Made by a program: the position numbers and the translations under genes
The notes under the pieces: generated by a model
The model's database searches: none
What the model saw: the letters and a program-made list of their open reading frames with translations, nothing else
Told to the model about the DNA's origin: nothing
Shown: one piece after another, positions 16,223-24,767 of the stretch
Numbering within the stretch: position 1 is the stretch's first letter
How the letters are laid out: each line of letters begins with the position of its first letter
NCBI RefSeq assembly: GCF_001485435.1
Contig: NZ_BCMS01000003.1
Location: 24,001-88,000 of the forward strand
Direction: 5' to 3'
Source: Deinococcus grandis
GTDB taxonomy: Bacteria > Deinococcota > Deinococci > Deinococcales > Deinococcaceae
Length of the DNA: 64,000 bases

Positions 16223-16805
16223 TGCTGCCCTCCTGTTCTGGGCAACGGTCACTCATCTTACGATGGGCGGGGGAGCTGTGGCACAGCATGTGCCCGTTAG
16301 GTACGTGTCCCAGCCGTCTGGGTACGTGTTGCAGGGCATGCCCTTGGTACGCCAGACCTTCAACGCCTGTGGTCCTGCCAGTATCACGCAGGTCCTCGAG
16401 TACTACGGGATTCGGGTGACACAGGCGGCCGTCTCTGCTCAGACCCGCCCTACGTCCCGCTCGTATATGACCGCGCGCGCGATCGTCGATTACGCCCCAC
16501 AGGTTGGGATGGAGGCGCGCCTGTTCCGTGGTGGCAGCGTTCAAACCGTTCGCTCGGCCATCCGGAATGGGCTGCCGCTGATCGTCCTGCAGACGCAGAT
16601 GATCGCCGGGCGCAGCATCCCGCACTGGCGGGTTGCATCCGGATTCGACGACGCCCGCCGGCTGGTGTACCTCATGGATCCCCTGCTGGGGTACGTCACC
16701 ATGCCCTACGCAGATTTCGAACGGGTCTGGGCGGATCATCAGGGCACCTTCGCGGTCCTGTACCCCCCCGCCCTGCGGGACGTGGTGCGCCGCGCCATCG
16801 GCTGA
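16206..16805 (+). CDS. Secreted C39-like cysteine peptidase
   Basis: The protein has 199 aa. Signal peptide at about residues 1-27 (MTSNRIAALLFWATV, ending GGAVAQ). The mature part opens HVPVRYVSQPSGYVLQGMPLV and has the papain-like catalytic Cys in NACGPASITQVLEYYG, the His in SIPHWRVASGF and an Asp in VYLMDPLLGY, the order of the peptidase C39_2 family. Known relatives cut double-glycine leaders or cell-wall peptides. As no ABC transporter is fused, an exported free peptidase is likely. The start is set by the promoter box and signal peptide; longer in-frame starts at 16185 and 15981 are less likely. It lies next to pilin genes, so processing of exported proteins is possible. Confidence 0.75.
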   Translation: MTSNRIAALLFWATVTHLTMGGGAVAQHVPVRYVSQPSGYVLQGMPLVRQTFNACGPASITQVLEYYGIRVTQAAVSAQTRPTSRSYMTARAIVDYAPQVGMEARLFRGGSVQTVRSAIRNGLPLIVLQTQMIAGRSIPHWRVASGFDDARRLVYLMDPLLGYVTMPYADFERVWADHQGTFAVLYPPALRDVVRRAIG

Positions 16806-16813
16806 GGAGCGGA

Positions 16814-18229
16814 TCATTGGTCCACCGTGACCGTGGCTGCGCGCCACCGTGCAGCCAGCCGGGGCACACCGACTGGCGCGAGACCCGTGCGGGCTCTGGC
16901 ATCGCCCTGGATGTACAGCTGCGCGCTGACCCCGGTCGGTGCACCGATCAGCGATCCGAACAGGGTTAACGGGGCTGTCACGAGGAACTGATCCGTGATG
17001 ACTGTCGCGTGGGTCCGCACGGTGCGAGTTGTCACGGTCACCCTGGAGGCCTGAATGGACAGTGCGTCCGTGGACAGGTCTGACGTGCAGGAGTCGACTG
17101 AGCAACTGGTCTGCGTGTACGTGAGGTTCCCGTCCACCTTCGCGGCCCCCGTCACGACGAGGCTGAGTGAGCGCGCCACGCTCGGCGCGTCAGGGTTGAC
17201 GGGACGGATCACGACTTCCGACCCTGCGGGCGTGATGCCGATCGCGCCGTTCCACCCTGAAATGAGGGTGGCATTCCGCACGCTTCCTTCACGCAGGGAG
17301 CCATCTGTCGTCCCGAGGTACGTCGTGCAGGAGAAGAACGACACGCAGGCTCGGATGTACTGCTCACCACTCGCCAGGACACCGAGGTCGACGGTGCTGG
17401 CCACGATCGTGAGGCCTGACAGGCTGGGCGTGCTCATCCCGGCCGTCTCTCCCGCCTGACCCACGCTGAGGGTGCCGGTGAGTTCAGCCGGGTGGGCGGG
17501 CGTGGGGAGGATGGACATGACGTTGGTGCGGGTGTCGGCAAGCGTGACTTCAGCGGCGCCGACACAGCCAGCCGTGACGACCTGACAGTTGCTGGTGCTG
17601 AGGGTTCCACTGAGATCCACCGTACCCCGCAGCGTCAGGTGGCCATCGACGTGCGCGTCACCCTGGATGCGGACGCGCGAATCGAGCGTGGTGTCGCCGC
17701 CGCTCAGCAGGGCGTACGCACTGGCAGGGGGCGCACCATAGCGCGCATTGAGTGTGCCTCGGCGAATGGTGGGGCGGCTCGGCGGTCCGGCCACAAGGAG
17801 GAATTCAGCTTCCATGGCCCATAAGTTCGTGCCCGTGCTTTTCAACTGGAGGGTTGGAGCTGTCTGTCCTTCGGGTAGCCCCATACCGCACGCCGTGGAG
17901 GAGAAGTAGATTCGAATCTGGTTGCCGCTCCCGTCCACGTTCCGGGTGCACCACTCATCGACCTGGCGTTGCAATTGGCTCTTGAGGTCTTCAGTCGCAT
18001 GTGAACTCGCGGCCGGAAGGGACCGGAGGAGTGCGCCTGAATTGGCTTCCAGGAGGCGCTGACTGTAGGTCAGGGTGTTCTGTTCCTGGATACGAATGAG
18101 GGTTCCCCGCGCGACCGCGCGTGCGGTCCGGTCACTGGTGTTGGCGGATTGCAGCATGGCGCCGCTGACGGCGGCCAGGATCACAAGGACGATCAGGACC
18201 CAGATGAGGGTAAAGCCTCTCGGTTGCAT
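16814..18229 (-). CDS. PilX/GspK-like large minor pilin
   Basis: The protein has 471 aa. Class III prepilin leader MQPRG then FTLIWVLIVLVILAAVSG. The usual Glu at +5 of the mature protein is replaced by Trp, as in tip minor pilins of the GspK/PilX kind that lack Glu5. The body has beta-helix-like repeats (LDSRVRIQGDAHVDGHLTLRG, TVDLSGTLSTSNC) plus several Cys (STACGMG, CSVDSCTSD). It would sit at the tip of a type IV pilus or pseudopilus. ATG 18229 sits 21 nt behind a GCCACCCC box. Convergent with the C39 gene. Confidence 0.75.
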   Translation of the reverse strand: MQPRGFTLIWVLIVLVILAAVSGAMLQSANTSDRTARAVARGTLIRIQEQNTLTYSQRLLEANSGALLRSLPAASSHATEDLKSQLQRQVDEWCTRNVDGSGNQIRIYFSSTACGMGLPEGQTAPTLQLKSTGTNLWAMEAEFLLVAGPPSRPTIRRGTLNARYGAPPASAYALLSGGDTTLDSRVRIQGDAHVDGHLTLRGTVDLSGTLSTSNCQVVTAGCVGAAEVTLADTRTNVMSILPTPAHPAELTGTLSVGQAGETAGMSTPSLSGLTIVASTVDLGVLASGEQYIRACVSFFSCTTYLGTTDGSLREGSVRNATLISGWNGAIGITPAGSEVVIRPVNPDAPSVARSLSLVVTGAAKVDGNLTYTQTSCSVDSCTSDLSTDALSIQASRVTVTTRTVRTHATVITDQFLVTAPLTLFGSLIGAPTGVSAQLYIQGDARARTGLAPVGVPRLAARWRAATVTVDQ

Positions 18230-18258
18230 GCCGTCAGCGTGGCGTGCGTGGGGGTGGC
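18230..18258 (-). promoter_or_regulatory. GCCACCCC-type leaderless promoter, PilX-like gene
   Basis: GCCACCCC (18251-18258), 9 nt, CACGCT, 6 nt, ATG 18229 on the minus strand. It lies just after the stop of the preceding gene. Confidence 0.6.
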
Positions 18259-18263
18259 GACAC

Positions 18264-19268
18264 TCACGGCATGGCGTGCTGAGGTGCCGTCGGGCGTGGC
18301 GAGCTGGCCGGGTGCAGCGGGTAGTACGCGACGGGCCAGTTCTGGCTGGTCCGGTGTGTACAGGGTAAGAGATCACGCGGAACGGCCGCGAGGGCCAGGG
18401 CGAGGTGCCGGGCCTCCTGAGCGCCCCATTGGCCCTGGCTGACCGCCTGATAGTGGACGGTTGATCCGTCCGTGGCCCTGCCATCCGGCTGGATGCGCTG
18501 AGTGGTCTGCCAACCCAGTTGCCAGGACGTCGTCCTGGTGAGATAGGTGATACTCCGGAGCGCACCACGCTCCTCCATGGTCTGCTGTATGCCGGGTCGG
18601 GGCAGATCCAGGACGAGGACCACCTCACCGATCGCCGCTTCCGGGTGGGAGAGGTGGACGACAGTGGCGTTGTGATGCCCAGCCGGTACCTGTGCGTCCC
18701 ACAGGATCGGGGTGGTGTGGGCACTCTGGCGGCGGCCGCGGATATCAGTGATCAGCAGCCGCACGTGGGGCGGCAGCATGATCGGCACTGGTGCGGCGTA
18801 CAGACAGGCCTCCAGGCCATCCCAGTAACCATCCTGGGGAACGTGGAGTGGGTACTGCGCCTTCATGTATGCGGCACTGTGAGCATCGCAGTGCGCCGAG
18901 AGGTCGTGCTGGTTCAGGACCTGCTCTGCCGGGCCGTACCACACGCCCTGGGAAGTCAGGATGGGTTGAGAGAGACGGACCTGCGGTCGTCCGCCCGCGC
19001 GATCCACGACCCAGGCGAGACGGGCTGCATCGATGGTCTGTCGGAGCAGCTGCTCAGCCAACGGGGATGCCGTCGGAGAATCGCGCGTCATGAGGTCAGC
19101 CACGGCCGCACCGACGACAGCGCGATAGAGGAGGCCGTTGTGCAGGGTGCTGAGTGCGTACCGCTCCTGTAGATGCAGATTCAGGAGGGCGAGGTCCTGC
19201 TGGCCGGGTTTGGGCGAGAAGGCCGCACTGTTCGGTCGGAGTGTGAGCGTACCCGCAGCGATATCCAT
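18264..19268 (-). CDS. Unknown 334-aa protein in the minor pilin region
   Basis: Not recognised. It starts MDIAAGTLTLRPN and contains LALLNLHLQERYALSTLHNGL, GAAVADLMTRDSP, PVRLLITDIRGRR-like and VHLSHPEAAIGEVVLVLDLP segments. No signal peptide or membrane helix is evident, so it is probably cytosolic. The ATG at 19268 is chosen because GTCACCCC lies 22 nt upstream with GACGGT 7 nt before it; a GTG at 19277 is the alternative. It sits 35 nt upstream of the PilX-like gene, each with its own box, which suggests a linked role in pilus or secretion. Confidence 0.65.
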   Translation of the reverse strand: MDIAAGTLTLRPNSAAFSPKPGQQDLALLNLHLQERYALSTLHNGLLYRAVVGAAVADLMTRDSPTASPLAEQLLRQTIDAARLAWVVDRAGGRPQVRLSQPILTSQGVWYGPAEQVLNQHDLSAHCDAHSAAYMKAQYPLHVPQDGYWDGLEACLYAAPVPIMLPPHVRLLITDIRGRRQSAHTTPILWDAQVPAGHHNATVVHLSHPEAAIGEVVLVLDLPRPGIQQTMEERGALRSITYLTRTTSWQLGWQTTQRIQPDGRATDGSTVHYQAVSQGQWGAQEARHLALALAAVPRDLLPCTHRTSQNWPVAYYPLHPASSPRPTAPQHAMP

Positions 19269-19298
19269 GGGGTCCACCGTCCCATGCCGGGGGGTGAC
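19269..19298 (-). promoter_or_regulatory. GTCACCCC-type leaderless promoter
   Basis: GTCACCCC (19291-19298), 9 nt, GACGGT, 7 nt, ATG 19268 on the minus strand. Confidence 0.6.
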
Positions 19299-19451
19299 GT
19301 GTGCAGGCGTTGAACGGGTGTCAGTTTTGAACTTTCTGATCCACGTATGAACTGAACTCGCAACTGATGGTTCACCACCGAGATATCACTCAAGCAGGAA
19401 GGGCCGGACTGGGTTCACTCAACTGCATTCGGCCTACGCCAGATCCCTGTT

Positions 19452-20324
19452 TCACCGCAGTTTGAGTTTGGCTGCCCGATATTGCACAAACGTAGCACTG
19501 CCTGGTAACACGGTGGCGTCATTGAAGACAGGATCGCTGTAGACGCGCAAGTCCAGATCTGCTGCTCCCGCGGGGGCCTGAGTCAGAGGCAAGGTCGCTG
19601 GGAATGCGGCGACGTTCGACCACTGCTCGTGTACTACCGCTCCCTGCCTGATCAGCCGTGCCGAGACCGTCGTAGCGGCTGGCAGAGTCCCATTGAGCTG
19701 CAGCGCTCGACCCTGCACGGAGCCCCTCACGCCCTGCACCAGGCTGGCCGTAGCGGGCACAATGCCGCCCGTACTGAAGGCTGCTGCGAGGGCTACGTCG
19801 GCGGCTCTCACCTCAATGGTGACCGGCCCGGTCACCGGCAACGTCGACGTGAAAGCACTCATGCTGCCCAACTGGAAGGGCGTGACCTGCAGAGGTTTCC
19901 CAATCACCTGGTCCCCCTTCTTCAGCGTGATGATCATCTTCTCGGGACCTTTTCCACCCGTGGTGCGTGCCCGAACCACAACGAACGGATGCAGGCCTGG
20001 CGCTGACGTGCCGGGCAGGAGTGTGCCCAGGCCGGGCATCACCTCCACACCGTGCGTCCGGACGTTCGCCTGGGCCTGCTTCACGCCCTCCTTTGCGGTG
20101 AGCGTCACGACCGTGCTGGTCGGCGTCAGACGCTTGACGATCAACGCGCCCCCGCTCACCTCGATCACGTCGGGGGCATTGCTGGTCACCGTAGCTGAGC
20201 GACTGTCCAGGATGGTCGTCAGGGGAATACGACGGCCGACTTCGAGACTCTCGGGCAGACGGATCGTGAGGGCGTGTGCGGTGCAGCTCAGGGCCAAAGC
20301 GGCCGCCAGGATATGCTTGTACAT
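19452..20324 (-). CDS. Secreted protein with Ig-like (BIG2-type) start
   Basis: The protein has 290 aa. Signal peptide at residues 1-18 (MYKHILAAALALSCTAHA). The next 80 residues read like a bacterial Ig-like group 2 domain (LEVGRRIPLTTILDSRSATVTSN, VIEVSGGALIVKRL). The rest is beta-rich with no catalytic motif (VVVRARTTGGKGPEKM, VRGSVQGRALQLNGTL, SATFVQYRAAKLKLR). It is probably extracytoplasmic, perhaps a surface adhesin. Start ATG 20324 is fixed by a GTCACCCC box 21 nt upstream with TACGGT as -10. Confidence 0.75.
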   Translation of the reverse strand: MYKHILAAALALSCTAHALTIRLPESLEVGRRIPLTTILDSRSATVTSNAPDVIEVSGGALIVKRLTPTSTVVTLTAKEGVKQAQANVRTHGVEVMPGLGTLLPGTSAPGLHPFVVVRARTTGGKGPEKMIITLKKGDQVIGKPLQVTPFQLGSMSAFTSTLPVTGPVTIEVRAADVALAAAFSTGGIVPATASLVQGVRGSVQGRALQLNGTLPAATTVSARLIRQGAVVHEQWSNVAAFPATLPLTQAPAGAADLDLRVYSDPVFNDATVLPGSATFVQYRAAKLKLR

Positions 20325-20353
20325 TCCTTGACCGTAGCGAACGTAGGGGTGAC
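20325..20353 (-). promoter_or_regulatory. GTCACCCC-type leaderless promoter, secreted Ig-like gene
   Basis: GTCACCCC (20346-20353), 9 nt, TACGGT, 6 nt, ATG 20324 on the minus strand. One of the best matches to the family. Confidence 0.7.
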
Positions 20354-20365
20354 CGCAACGAGCAA

Positions 20366-20390
20366 GAAAAAAGGCCCCGCAGCGGGGCCT
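20366..20390 (-). terminator. Intrinsic terminator after the CAP-domain gene
   Basis: On the minus strand AGGCCCCGC/GCGGGGCCT forms a 9-bp stem with a very short loop, followed by TTTTTTCTTG. It lies between the stop at 20406 and the promoter box at 20346-20353. Confidence 0.85.
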
Positions 20391-20405
20391 CGAAGCGCAA
20401 CACGA

Positions 20406-21164
20406 TTAGTAGAACATCATCGTCCAGCTGTGACCCCACCGGTTTGCGGCGGTGTTCGGTTCAGCGTACGCGTATCCAGCGCCCATAAACTTAGTCGATT
20501 CCCACATCAGGATTTTGCAGTGAGATGGGCTGGCCATCCAATCGCGCAGAGCGGCAGTCGCGTTGGGGCGCGTATATCCAGTTGCCAGCACTTCACCTGG
20601 CGTGATACCCACTGGAGCAAGTCCGTGATCGGCGTAAGCCCTGTTCAGGCGGTCGCCGCGTGTGGCTGCGTAGAAAAATGGCGATTCTGATTGAAGCTCA
20701 ACATGCCCGTCGTAGCCAACCTCAGACAGGTAAGTGCTGTGCTTGCGTGCTGCGTAAGACAGCAGCCCATGGAAGGTAAGAGGCTGGAGGGTGTCCTTTT
20801 TGAAAGTGCCGTCCACACAGCTGCCTGCCGTGAAGTTCTGACCGTTGACTGTCCCCTTGGTACGCAGCTCATTGGTCAGGGTGAGCAGCTCGACTTCCTC
20901 AGCATTCGGACTGATTCGGACTGTACCGGTCACAGTCCCGTCCCCGCTCCCTACAGCAGCGCCGGTCGCTGGAATAAATACCGTTGTGGGAATAGGCGTA
21001 GGCGGAGTGGGTTCCGGGGTTGGAGTTGGCGTTGGGGTCAGGGGCGGCGGTGTGCTGGGTTCAGGAATCGTAGTGTTGGGTGGTGTTGGAGTCGTGGGCG
21101 TTGTTCCTCCACAGGAGGCAAGCAGAGCGCTCAGCACGATGAGGGATGCAGCAAGACGTTTCAT
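20406..21164 (-). CDS. CAP/SCP-domain lipoprotein
   Basis: The protein has 252 aa. Lipoprotein signal (MKRLAASLIVLSALLASC, Cys 18). A Pro/Thr-rich linker of about 40 residues follows (many TPTPTP steps), then a CAP (SCP/PR-1, PF00188-like) domain: VELLTLTNELRTKG, LLSYAARKHSTYLSEVGYDGH, ALRDWMASPSHCKILMW, FMGAGYAYAE and the final WTMMFY. Bacterial CAP lipoproteins are surface proteins of mostly unknown activity. Start ATG 21164 has TAGGAG 6 nt upstream; longer frames lack the signal. It has its own TTGACA promoter and terminator, so it is a single-gene unit. Confidence 0.85.
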   Translation of the reverse strand: MKRLAASLIVLSALLASCGGTTPTTPTPPNTTIPEPSTPPPLTPTPTPTPEPTPPTPIPTTVFIPATGAAVGSGDGTVTGTVRISPNAEEVELLTLTNELRTKGTVNGQNFTAGSCVDGTFKKDTLQPLTFHGLLSYAARKHSTYLSEVGYDGHVELQSESPFFYAATRGDRLNRAYADHGLAPVGITPGEVLATGYTRPNATAALRDWMASPSHCKILMWESTKFMGAGYAYAEPNTAANRWGHSWTMMFY

Positions 21165-21280
21165 GGTTGCTCCTAGTGGCGGACGTGGCGCCTGAGCGTG
21201 AGGGCAAGAAAGGGGAGGACCTGGCGGTACTCGCGTTTGGGCGTCGTGGGCCACTGGAGTGCCAGCCAAGTCCTCTCTCT

Positions 21281-21309
21281 TAAAGAGCAATACCGCGCGC
21301 CCTTGTCAA
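21281..21309 (-). promoter_or_regulatory. Probable housekeeping promoter of the CAP lipoprotein gene
   Basis: TTGACA (21304-21309), 17 nt, TCTTTA (21281-21286) on the minus strand, about 117 nt before the ATG at 21164. It differs from the GTCACCCC class. Confidence 0.5.
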
Positions 21310-21328
21310 GCGGTTGTGGTGATCAGTG

Positions 21329-23101
21329 TTAAAAACCGCACGATCCGTCGCCGTGCCCGTCATAGAAGCACTGAGGTGGGCCGCCGCCACCACCGCCGCC
21401 ACCGCCACCGCCACCGGAAGGAGGCGGTTCCGCAGGAGGTGGGGACGCAGGAGGTGGTTCGGTGGGTGGTGGGGATGCGGGAGGCGATGGAGGGTCACCA
21501 GGTAGTACTGGGGGAGGTGGTGTGCTGGGTGGATCACTTGGTTCGATAGCTTCTATGCCGTAGTTCAACGTGACGTATTGCGTTCCACCTGCCGGAAGGT
21601 TCGCAATGACGTTGGTTGTGGCGTACGTCAGCCAATTGCTGCCAGACACGACGTAGTTGCCTGCTGGAAGGCCCGAGAAGGTGACGGTCCCGCTACCTGA
21701 CGTTTGCTTCGATGTCGCGCCGGTTGCCAGGTAGTAGTAGGTGATGTCGGCCATGCCCCCGGTAGGGAGGCCGATCACATTGATGACCAGCGTTCCGCCA
21801 GTCGGCGCGGTGTAGTTCACGGGGAGCGTGACGTTGCCGTTATTGGTGACGGTGATCGAGGAGGGGACGGTCGGTGTGTAGGTGACGCCGCTGATGGTGA
21901 CGGCGGGTGCAGACACGCTGTACGTTCCCGCGGCGACGTCGACGGCCCTGCTGCCGTTCGAGACGCTGATGGTCTGTGCGTCCGGCCCGGTCAGGGTGAT
22001 GGTGCCCTGGCCGCCGGTGGGGAGGCCAGTGACGTTGGCGGTGATGGTGCCCCGGGCTTCGCGGTACGTGGTGGCCATGTAGATCTGGCCCCAGGTGTTC
22101 AGGAGCGTGGCGGGTGACCCGCGGATTTCTGGGACGTACGTGCGGCCGCCCGCGCTGACCTGCCGTGCGGTCATGGCGTACGTGCCGCGCTGGACGGGCT
22201 GGTAGCTCTGGCTGGATGTGGGGCGCTGTCCGTTGACGGCGGCGTCCGGGCCGCTCAGGCTCACGTCGGGTGTGGCGCCGGTGGGGAGGCCGGAGATGGT
22301 GACGTTCAGGCGGCCTTCGTTCGGGGTGATGGCGGCCGATTCGGTGCATCCCAGCATGCGGCGGATCCTAGACACCTGGAGGGGGACAGCGGCTGCGCGA
22401 TCAGCTCGGGGATCGACACTGACGGGAACGAGGCCGACGAGTGTGCCGGCGGCTACGCGGTTCGCAGGAGCGCCTGCTGGATCGCGGATGAGGCGGCCGG
22501 ACGGGGTCTCCTCGTACAGGTACGAGAACGAGACGCCTTCACTGCTGCCCAGGCTGCTCGTGACGCCGTTGGTGGTGCGGCGGATGGTGCCGTCCTGGAG
22601 GGCCAGGGTGAGCGTGCGCGCCGGGTAGGCCACGACCGTGCCGGTGGTCGGTAGGCCCGGCTGGCAGTCGAGCGTGAATACGCCCGTGCTCGGCATGGCT
22701 GTCACGGTTGCGACCTTGCTGATGCCGGATGAGGTGACGAGCAGGACCTGACTGCCTACGGTGGCCCGCAGGCCGGGCACGTAGATGGTCGAGGCCGTGG
22801 CGAAGTCGCGCTGGAGGGGCACAGTAGTTGAAGCGCCTGTCGTGAACACGGCGGTGAGTGTGGAACTGGTGCCCGTGGCGAAGCCGGCGAAGCCCCCATC
22901 GTTGAATTGCTCGACGAGGATCTGGGTGACGGCACTCACGCGGGTCGTGGCGCGCACTGTTTGGGCCTGTTCGGCGGAGGCACTGGTCGCGCGAGGGAGG
23001 ATGGCGGCGACGAAGCCCACGACCAGGACTGCGATCGTGACGGCAACCAGGACCTCGATGAGGGTGAAGCCGCGTGTGGGTGGGGGGGTGGATTTGATCA
23101 T
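21329..23101 (-). CDS. PilW-like minor pilin with repeated Gly/Thr-rich domains and a Pro/poly-Gly tail
   Basis: The protein has 590 aa. Prepilin leader MIKSTPPPTRG then FTLIEVLVAVTIAVLVVGF with Glu5 intact. The middle holds at least four related repeats built on phrases such as VTISGLPTGATPDVSLSGPDA, VTGLPTGGQGTITLTGPDA and VIGLPTGGMADITYYY (carboxypeptidase-regulatory or PEGA-like beta modules). The end is very low complexity: PPP/EPP repeats, about 12 glycines, then CFYDGHGDGSCGF with two Cys. Start ATG 23101 has GAGGAG upstream. It belongs to the prepilin set 21.3-24.4 kb; a 94-nt gap separates it from the preceding gene. Confidence 0.8.
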   Translation of the reverse strand: MIKSTPPPTRGFTLIEVLVAVTIAVLVVGFVAAILPRATSASAEQAQTVRATTRVSAVTQILVEQFNDGGFAGFATGTSSTLTAVFTTGASTTVPLQRDFATASTIYVPGLRATVGSQVLLVTSSGISKVATVTAMPSTGVFTLDCQPGLPTTGTVVAYPARTLTLALQDGTIRRTTNGVTSSLGSSEGVSFSYLYEETPSGRLIRDPAGAPANRVAAGTLVGLVPVSVDPRADRAAAVPLQVSRIRRMLGCTESAAITPNEGRLNVTISGLPTGATPDVSLSGPDAAVNGQRPTSSQSYQPVQRGTYAMTARQVSAGGRTYVPEIRGSPATLLNTWGQIYMATTYREARGTITANVTGLPTGGQGTITLTGPDAQTISVSNGSRAVDVAAGTYSVSAPAVTISGVTYTPTVPSSITVTNNGNVTLPVNYTAPTGGTLVINVIGLPTGGMADITYYYLATGATSKQTSGSGTVTFSGLPAGNYVVSGSNWLTYATTNVIANLPAGGTQYVTLNYGIEAIEPSDPPSTPPPPVLPGDPPSPPASPPPTEPPPASPPPAEPPPSGGGGGGGGGGGGPPQCFYDGHGDGSCGF

Positions 23102-23195
23102 GATGACTCCTCAGGTGGTGTGACGGGGGCCGGACGGTGGCTGGGGGGACCAGTGATAAACGGTGGCACCCATCTGCGACGGGTGTGGGGGTGGG

Positions 23196-23594
23196 TCACG
23201 GGGTGCCGCCTGGGACAGTGACGACCTCGCTGATGGCGATACCGGGTCCTCGAATGGAAATCCGGACTCGGGGTGGGTTGCCGCCTTGGGGTACGACGTC
23301 ACCGGTCAGGGCTGCGGAGAGATCGTTCCGTCGGCCCGCGCTCTGGGCGAGCAGGCGGAGTTCGTCCGAGGTAAGGGTGCGGGCCTGGGTGTACTGCGTG
23401 TTGCCACGCTGGGCAGCCTGAGCGGCGCCGTTCAGGGCATCGGCGGCGAAGTTCGTAAGTTGCCCGGTTGCAACGACTCGAGCGGATTGCGCGGCCACTG
23501 CGGCGAACGCGGTGAGCGCGAGGAGGAGGAGGAGTGTGCCGACCAGGGCTTCGACGAGGGTGAGCCCGGACGTTCTGTGCGCGTGATGCCGCAT
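23196..23594 (-). CDS. PilV-like minor pilin
   Basis: The protein has 132 aa. Prepilin leader MRHHAHRTSG then LTLVEALVGTLLLLLALTAF, with Glu5. The short body (VAAQSARVVATGQLTNFA, QYTQARTLTSDELRLLAQ, SIRGPGIAISEVVTVPGG) fits small initiating minor pilins (PilV/GspI type). The ATG at 23594 overlaps the preceding stop as TGATG. Confidence 0.8.
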   Translation of the reverse strand: MRHHAHRTSGLTLVEALVGTLLLLLALTAFAAVAAQSARVVATGQLTNFAADALNGAAQAAQRGNTQYTQARTLTSDELRLLAQSAGRRNDLSAALTGDVVPQGGNPPRVRISIRGPGIAISEVVTVPGGTP

Positions 23595-23989
23595 CAGCAC
23601 ATCCCTGCTGCACTGGTGCCGTACATGGTGAGGCTGTACCGGCTGCACGTTCCGTTGGGCAGCGTGAGCGTGACGGTGCCTGTCGTGGAGCCGCTGGGCT
23701 GGATGGTAATGGTGCCGGCCGTCTGTGCCGGGGCGAAGGAGACGCGTTCTGTGCCGTCGACGGTGGTCACGGTGAGCTCCCGGGCCGTCCCGGCGAGGGT
23801 GACGGCGGTGCGTTCGGCCATGGCCTGCCCGTGAGCACTTTCCAGGGCGGCCATGAACCGGCTCGGCAGGCCGTCCAGGGTGACGTCCTGGTTCTGCTTG
23901 GGCATGGCCGTGACGCCGATCGCGGTGAGGATGGCCGTGATGGCGATGACGACCAGGATCTCGGCCATGCTGAATCCGGCGCGGTTCAC
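23594..23989 (-). CDS. FimU/GspH-like minor pilin
   Basis: The protein has 131 aa. GTG start at 23989 overlapping the previous TGA as GTGA. Leader VNRAG then FSMAEILVVIAITAILTAIG with Glu at +5. A GspH/FimT-like body follows (QNQDVTLDGLPSRFMAALESA, QAMAERTAVTLAG, TITIQPSGSTTGTVTLTLPNG, ending CSRYSLTMYGTSAAGMC). It would help initiate pilus assembly. The longer in-frame start upstream would bury the leader and is rejected. Confidence 0.8.
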   Translation of the reverse strand: MNRAGFSMAEILVVIAITAILTAIGVTAMPKQNQDVTLDGLPSRFMAALESAHGQAMAERTAVTLAGTARELTVTTVDGTERVSFAPAQTAGTITIQPSGSTTGTVTLTLPNGTCSRYSLTMYGTSAAGMC

Positions 23990-24363
23990 GGCGCACTCGC
24001 GGTGGAGCCGTCGGCGAGAGTAACGGTGACCCGGTACGTGCGTTGCGTCTCTGACACGGCGACGCAGGAGGTGCCGCGGGGGGCATCTGACCAGCCGTTT
24101 CCACCATTTGGGGTCGTCACGCCGTTCGCGGTGATGTCGCGCGCCGACGTGCAGGTCACGGTCCCCCAAGTGGCCGTGGTCAGCTGAGGGTTGCCTGCCA
24201 GTGTCGTGTTCAGGGCGAGGCGGACAGCCTGGGCGTGGAGGGTGGCGGCCCTGCGGTCGGTGTCGTTTATCGCGCCCGCGTAGCTGGGCAGCAGCAGGGC
24301 GGCGAGGACCGCGATGATGGCGATCACCACCAGTAACTCGATCAGTGTGAATCCTTGGCGCAT
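23986..24363 (-). CDS. Type IV prepilin-like protein, first of the minor pilin operon
   Basis: The protein has 125 aa. Leader MRQG then FTLIELLVVIAIIAVLAAL, a textbook class III signal with Glu5. The body has a Cys pair (TVTCTSARD, TSCVAVSE) that could form the pilin D-region loop. It begins an operon of four prepilin-like genes coupled by GTGA, TGATG and then a gap. Start ATG 24363 is 21 nt after a GTCACCCC box. Confidence 0.85.
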   Translation of the reverse strand: MRQGFTLIELLVVIAIIAVLAALLLPSYAGAINDTDRRAATLHAQAVRLALNTTLAGNPQLTTATWGTVTCTSARDITANGVTTPNGGNGWSDAPRGTSCVAVSETQRTYRVTVTLADGSTASAP

Positions 24364-24392
24364 ACCTGCAGCGTGATGTGCGTGGGGGTGAC
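24364..24392 (-). promoter_or_regulatory. GTCACCCC-type leaderless promoter, minor pilin operon
   Basis: GTCACCCC (24385-24392), 9 nt, CACGCT, 6 nt, ATG 24363 on the minus strand. Confidence 0.7.
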
Positions 24393-24767
24393 GACACCGT
24401 TGCCCCCGTAGGGGGGGAGGGGGTATTCAGGGGACAACAGTGGAAACCCCCTGGGATCAATGCTTGGTCGAGTGTGTTGGCGGTTCTCGGTCTGGGCAAC
24501 GGCGCACACGCGGGTCTGCACGGCCTGAGGCGGACCCTTGGTCATGGATAGGACTCTGCGGGCAACCCGTTGTACTAAATGACTGGTCCAGAACCGTGTG
24601 TGCGACGCGGTGGGCCTGTGCCATGAACGGCAGGGCGACCAACTCGACAACTGCGTGCCCTTTCTGGATGAAGTTTTCTTATGTTTTAAAAGCATTTAAA
24701 AATATAAGAAGATCTTCTTCTAGGCATTGCGGAAAATCTCGCCTCAGACGACAAAAAACAATTTTTT
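24393..24767. other. Intergenic region; AT-rich end next to the iterons
   Basis: No convincing gene in 24393-24675; the open frames there have poor codon quality and no start signal. The last part, 24676-24767, is strongly AT-rich (runs such as TTTTAAAAG, ATTTAAAAATATAAG and CAATTTTTT) with a palindrome GAAGATCTTC. It adjoins the iteron array, so it is a candidate DNA unwinding element of the replication origin. Confidence 0.5.
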
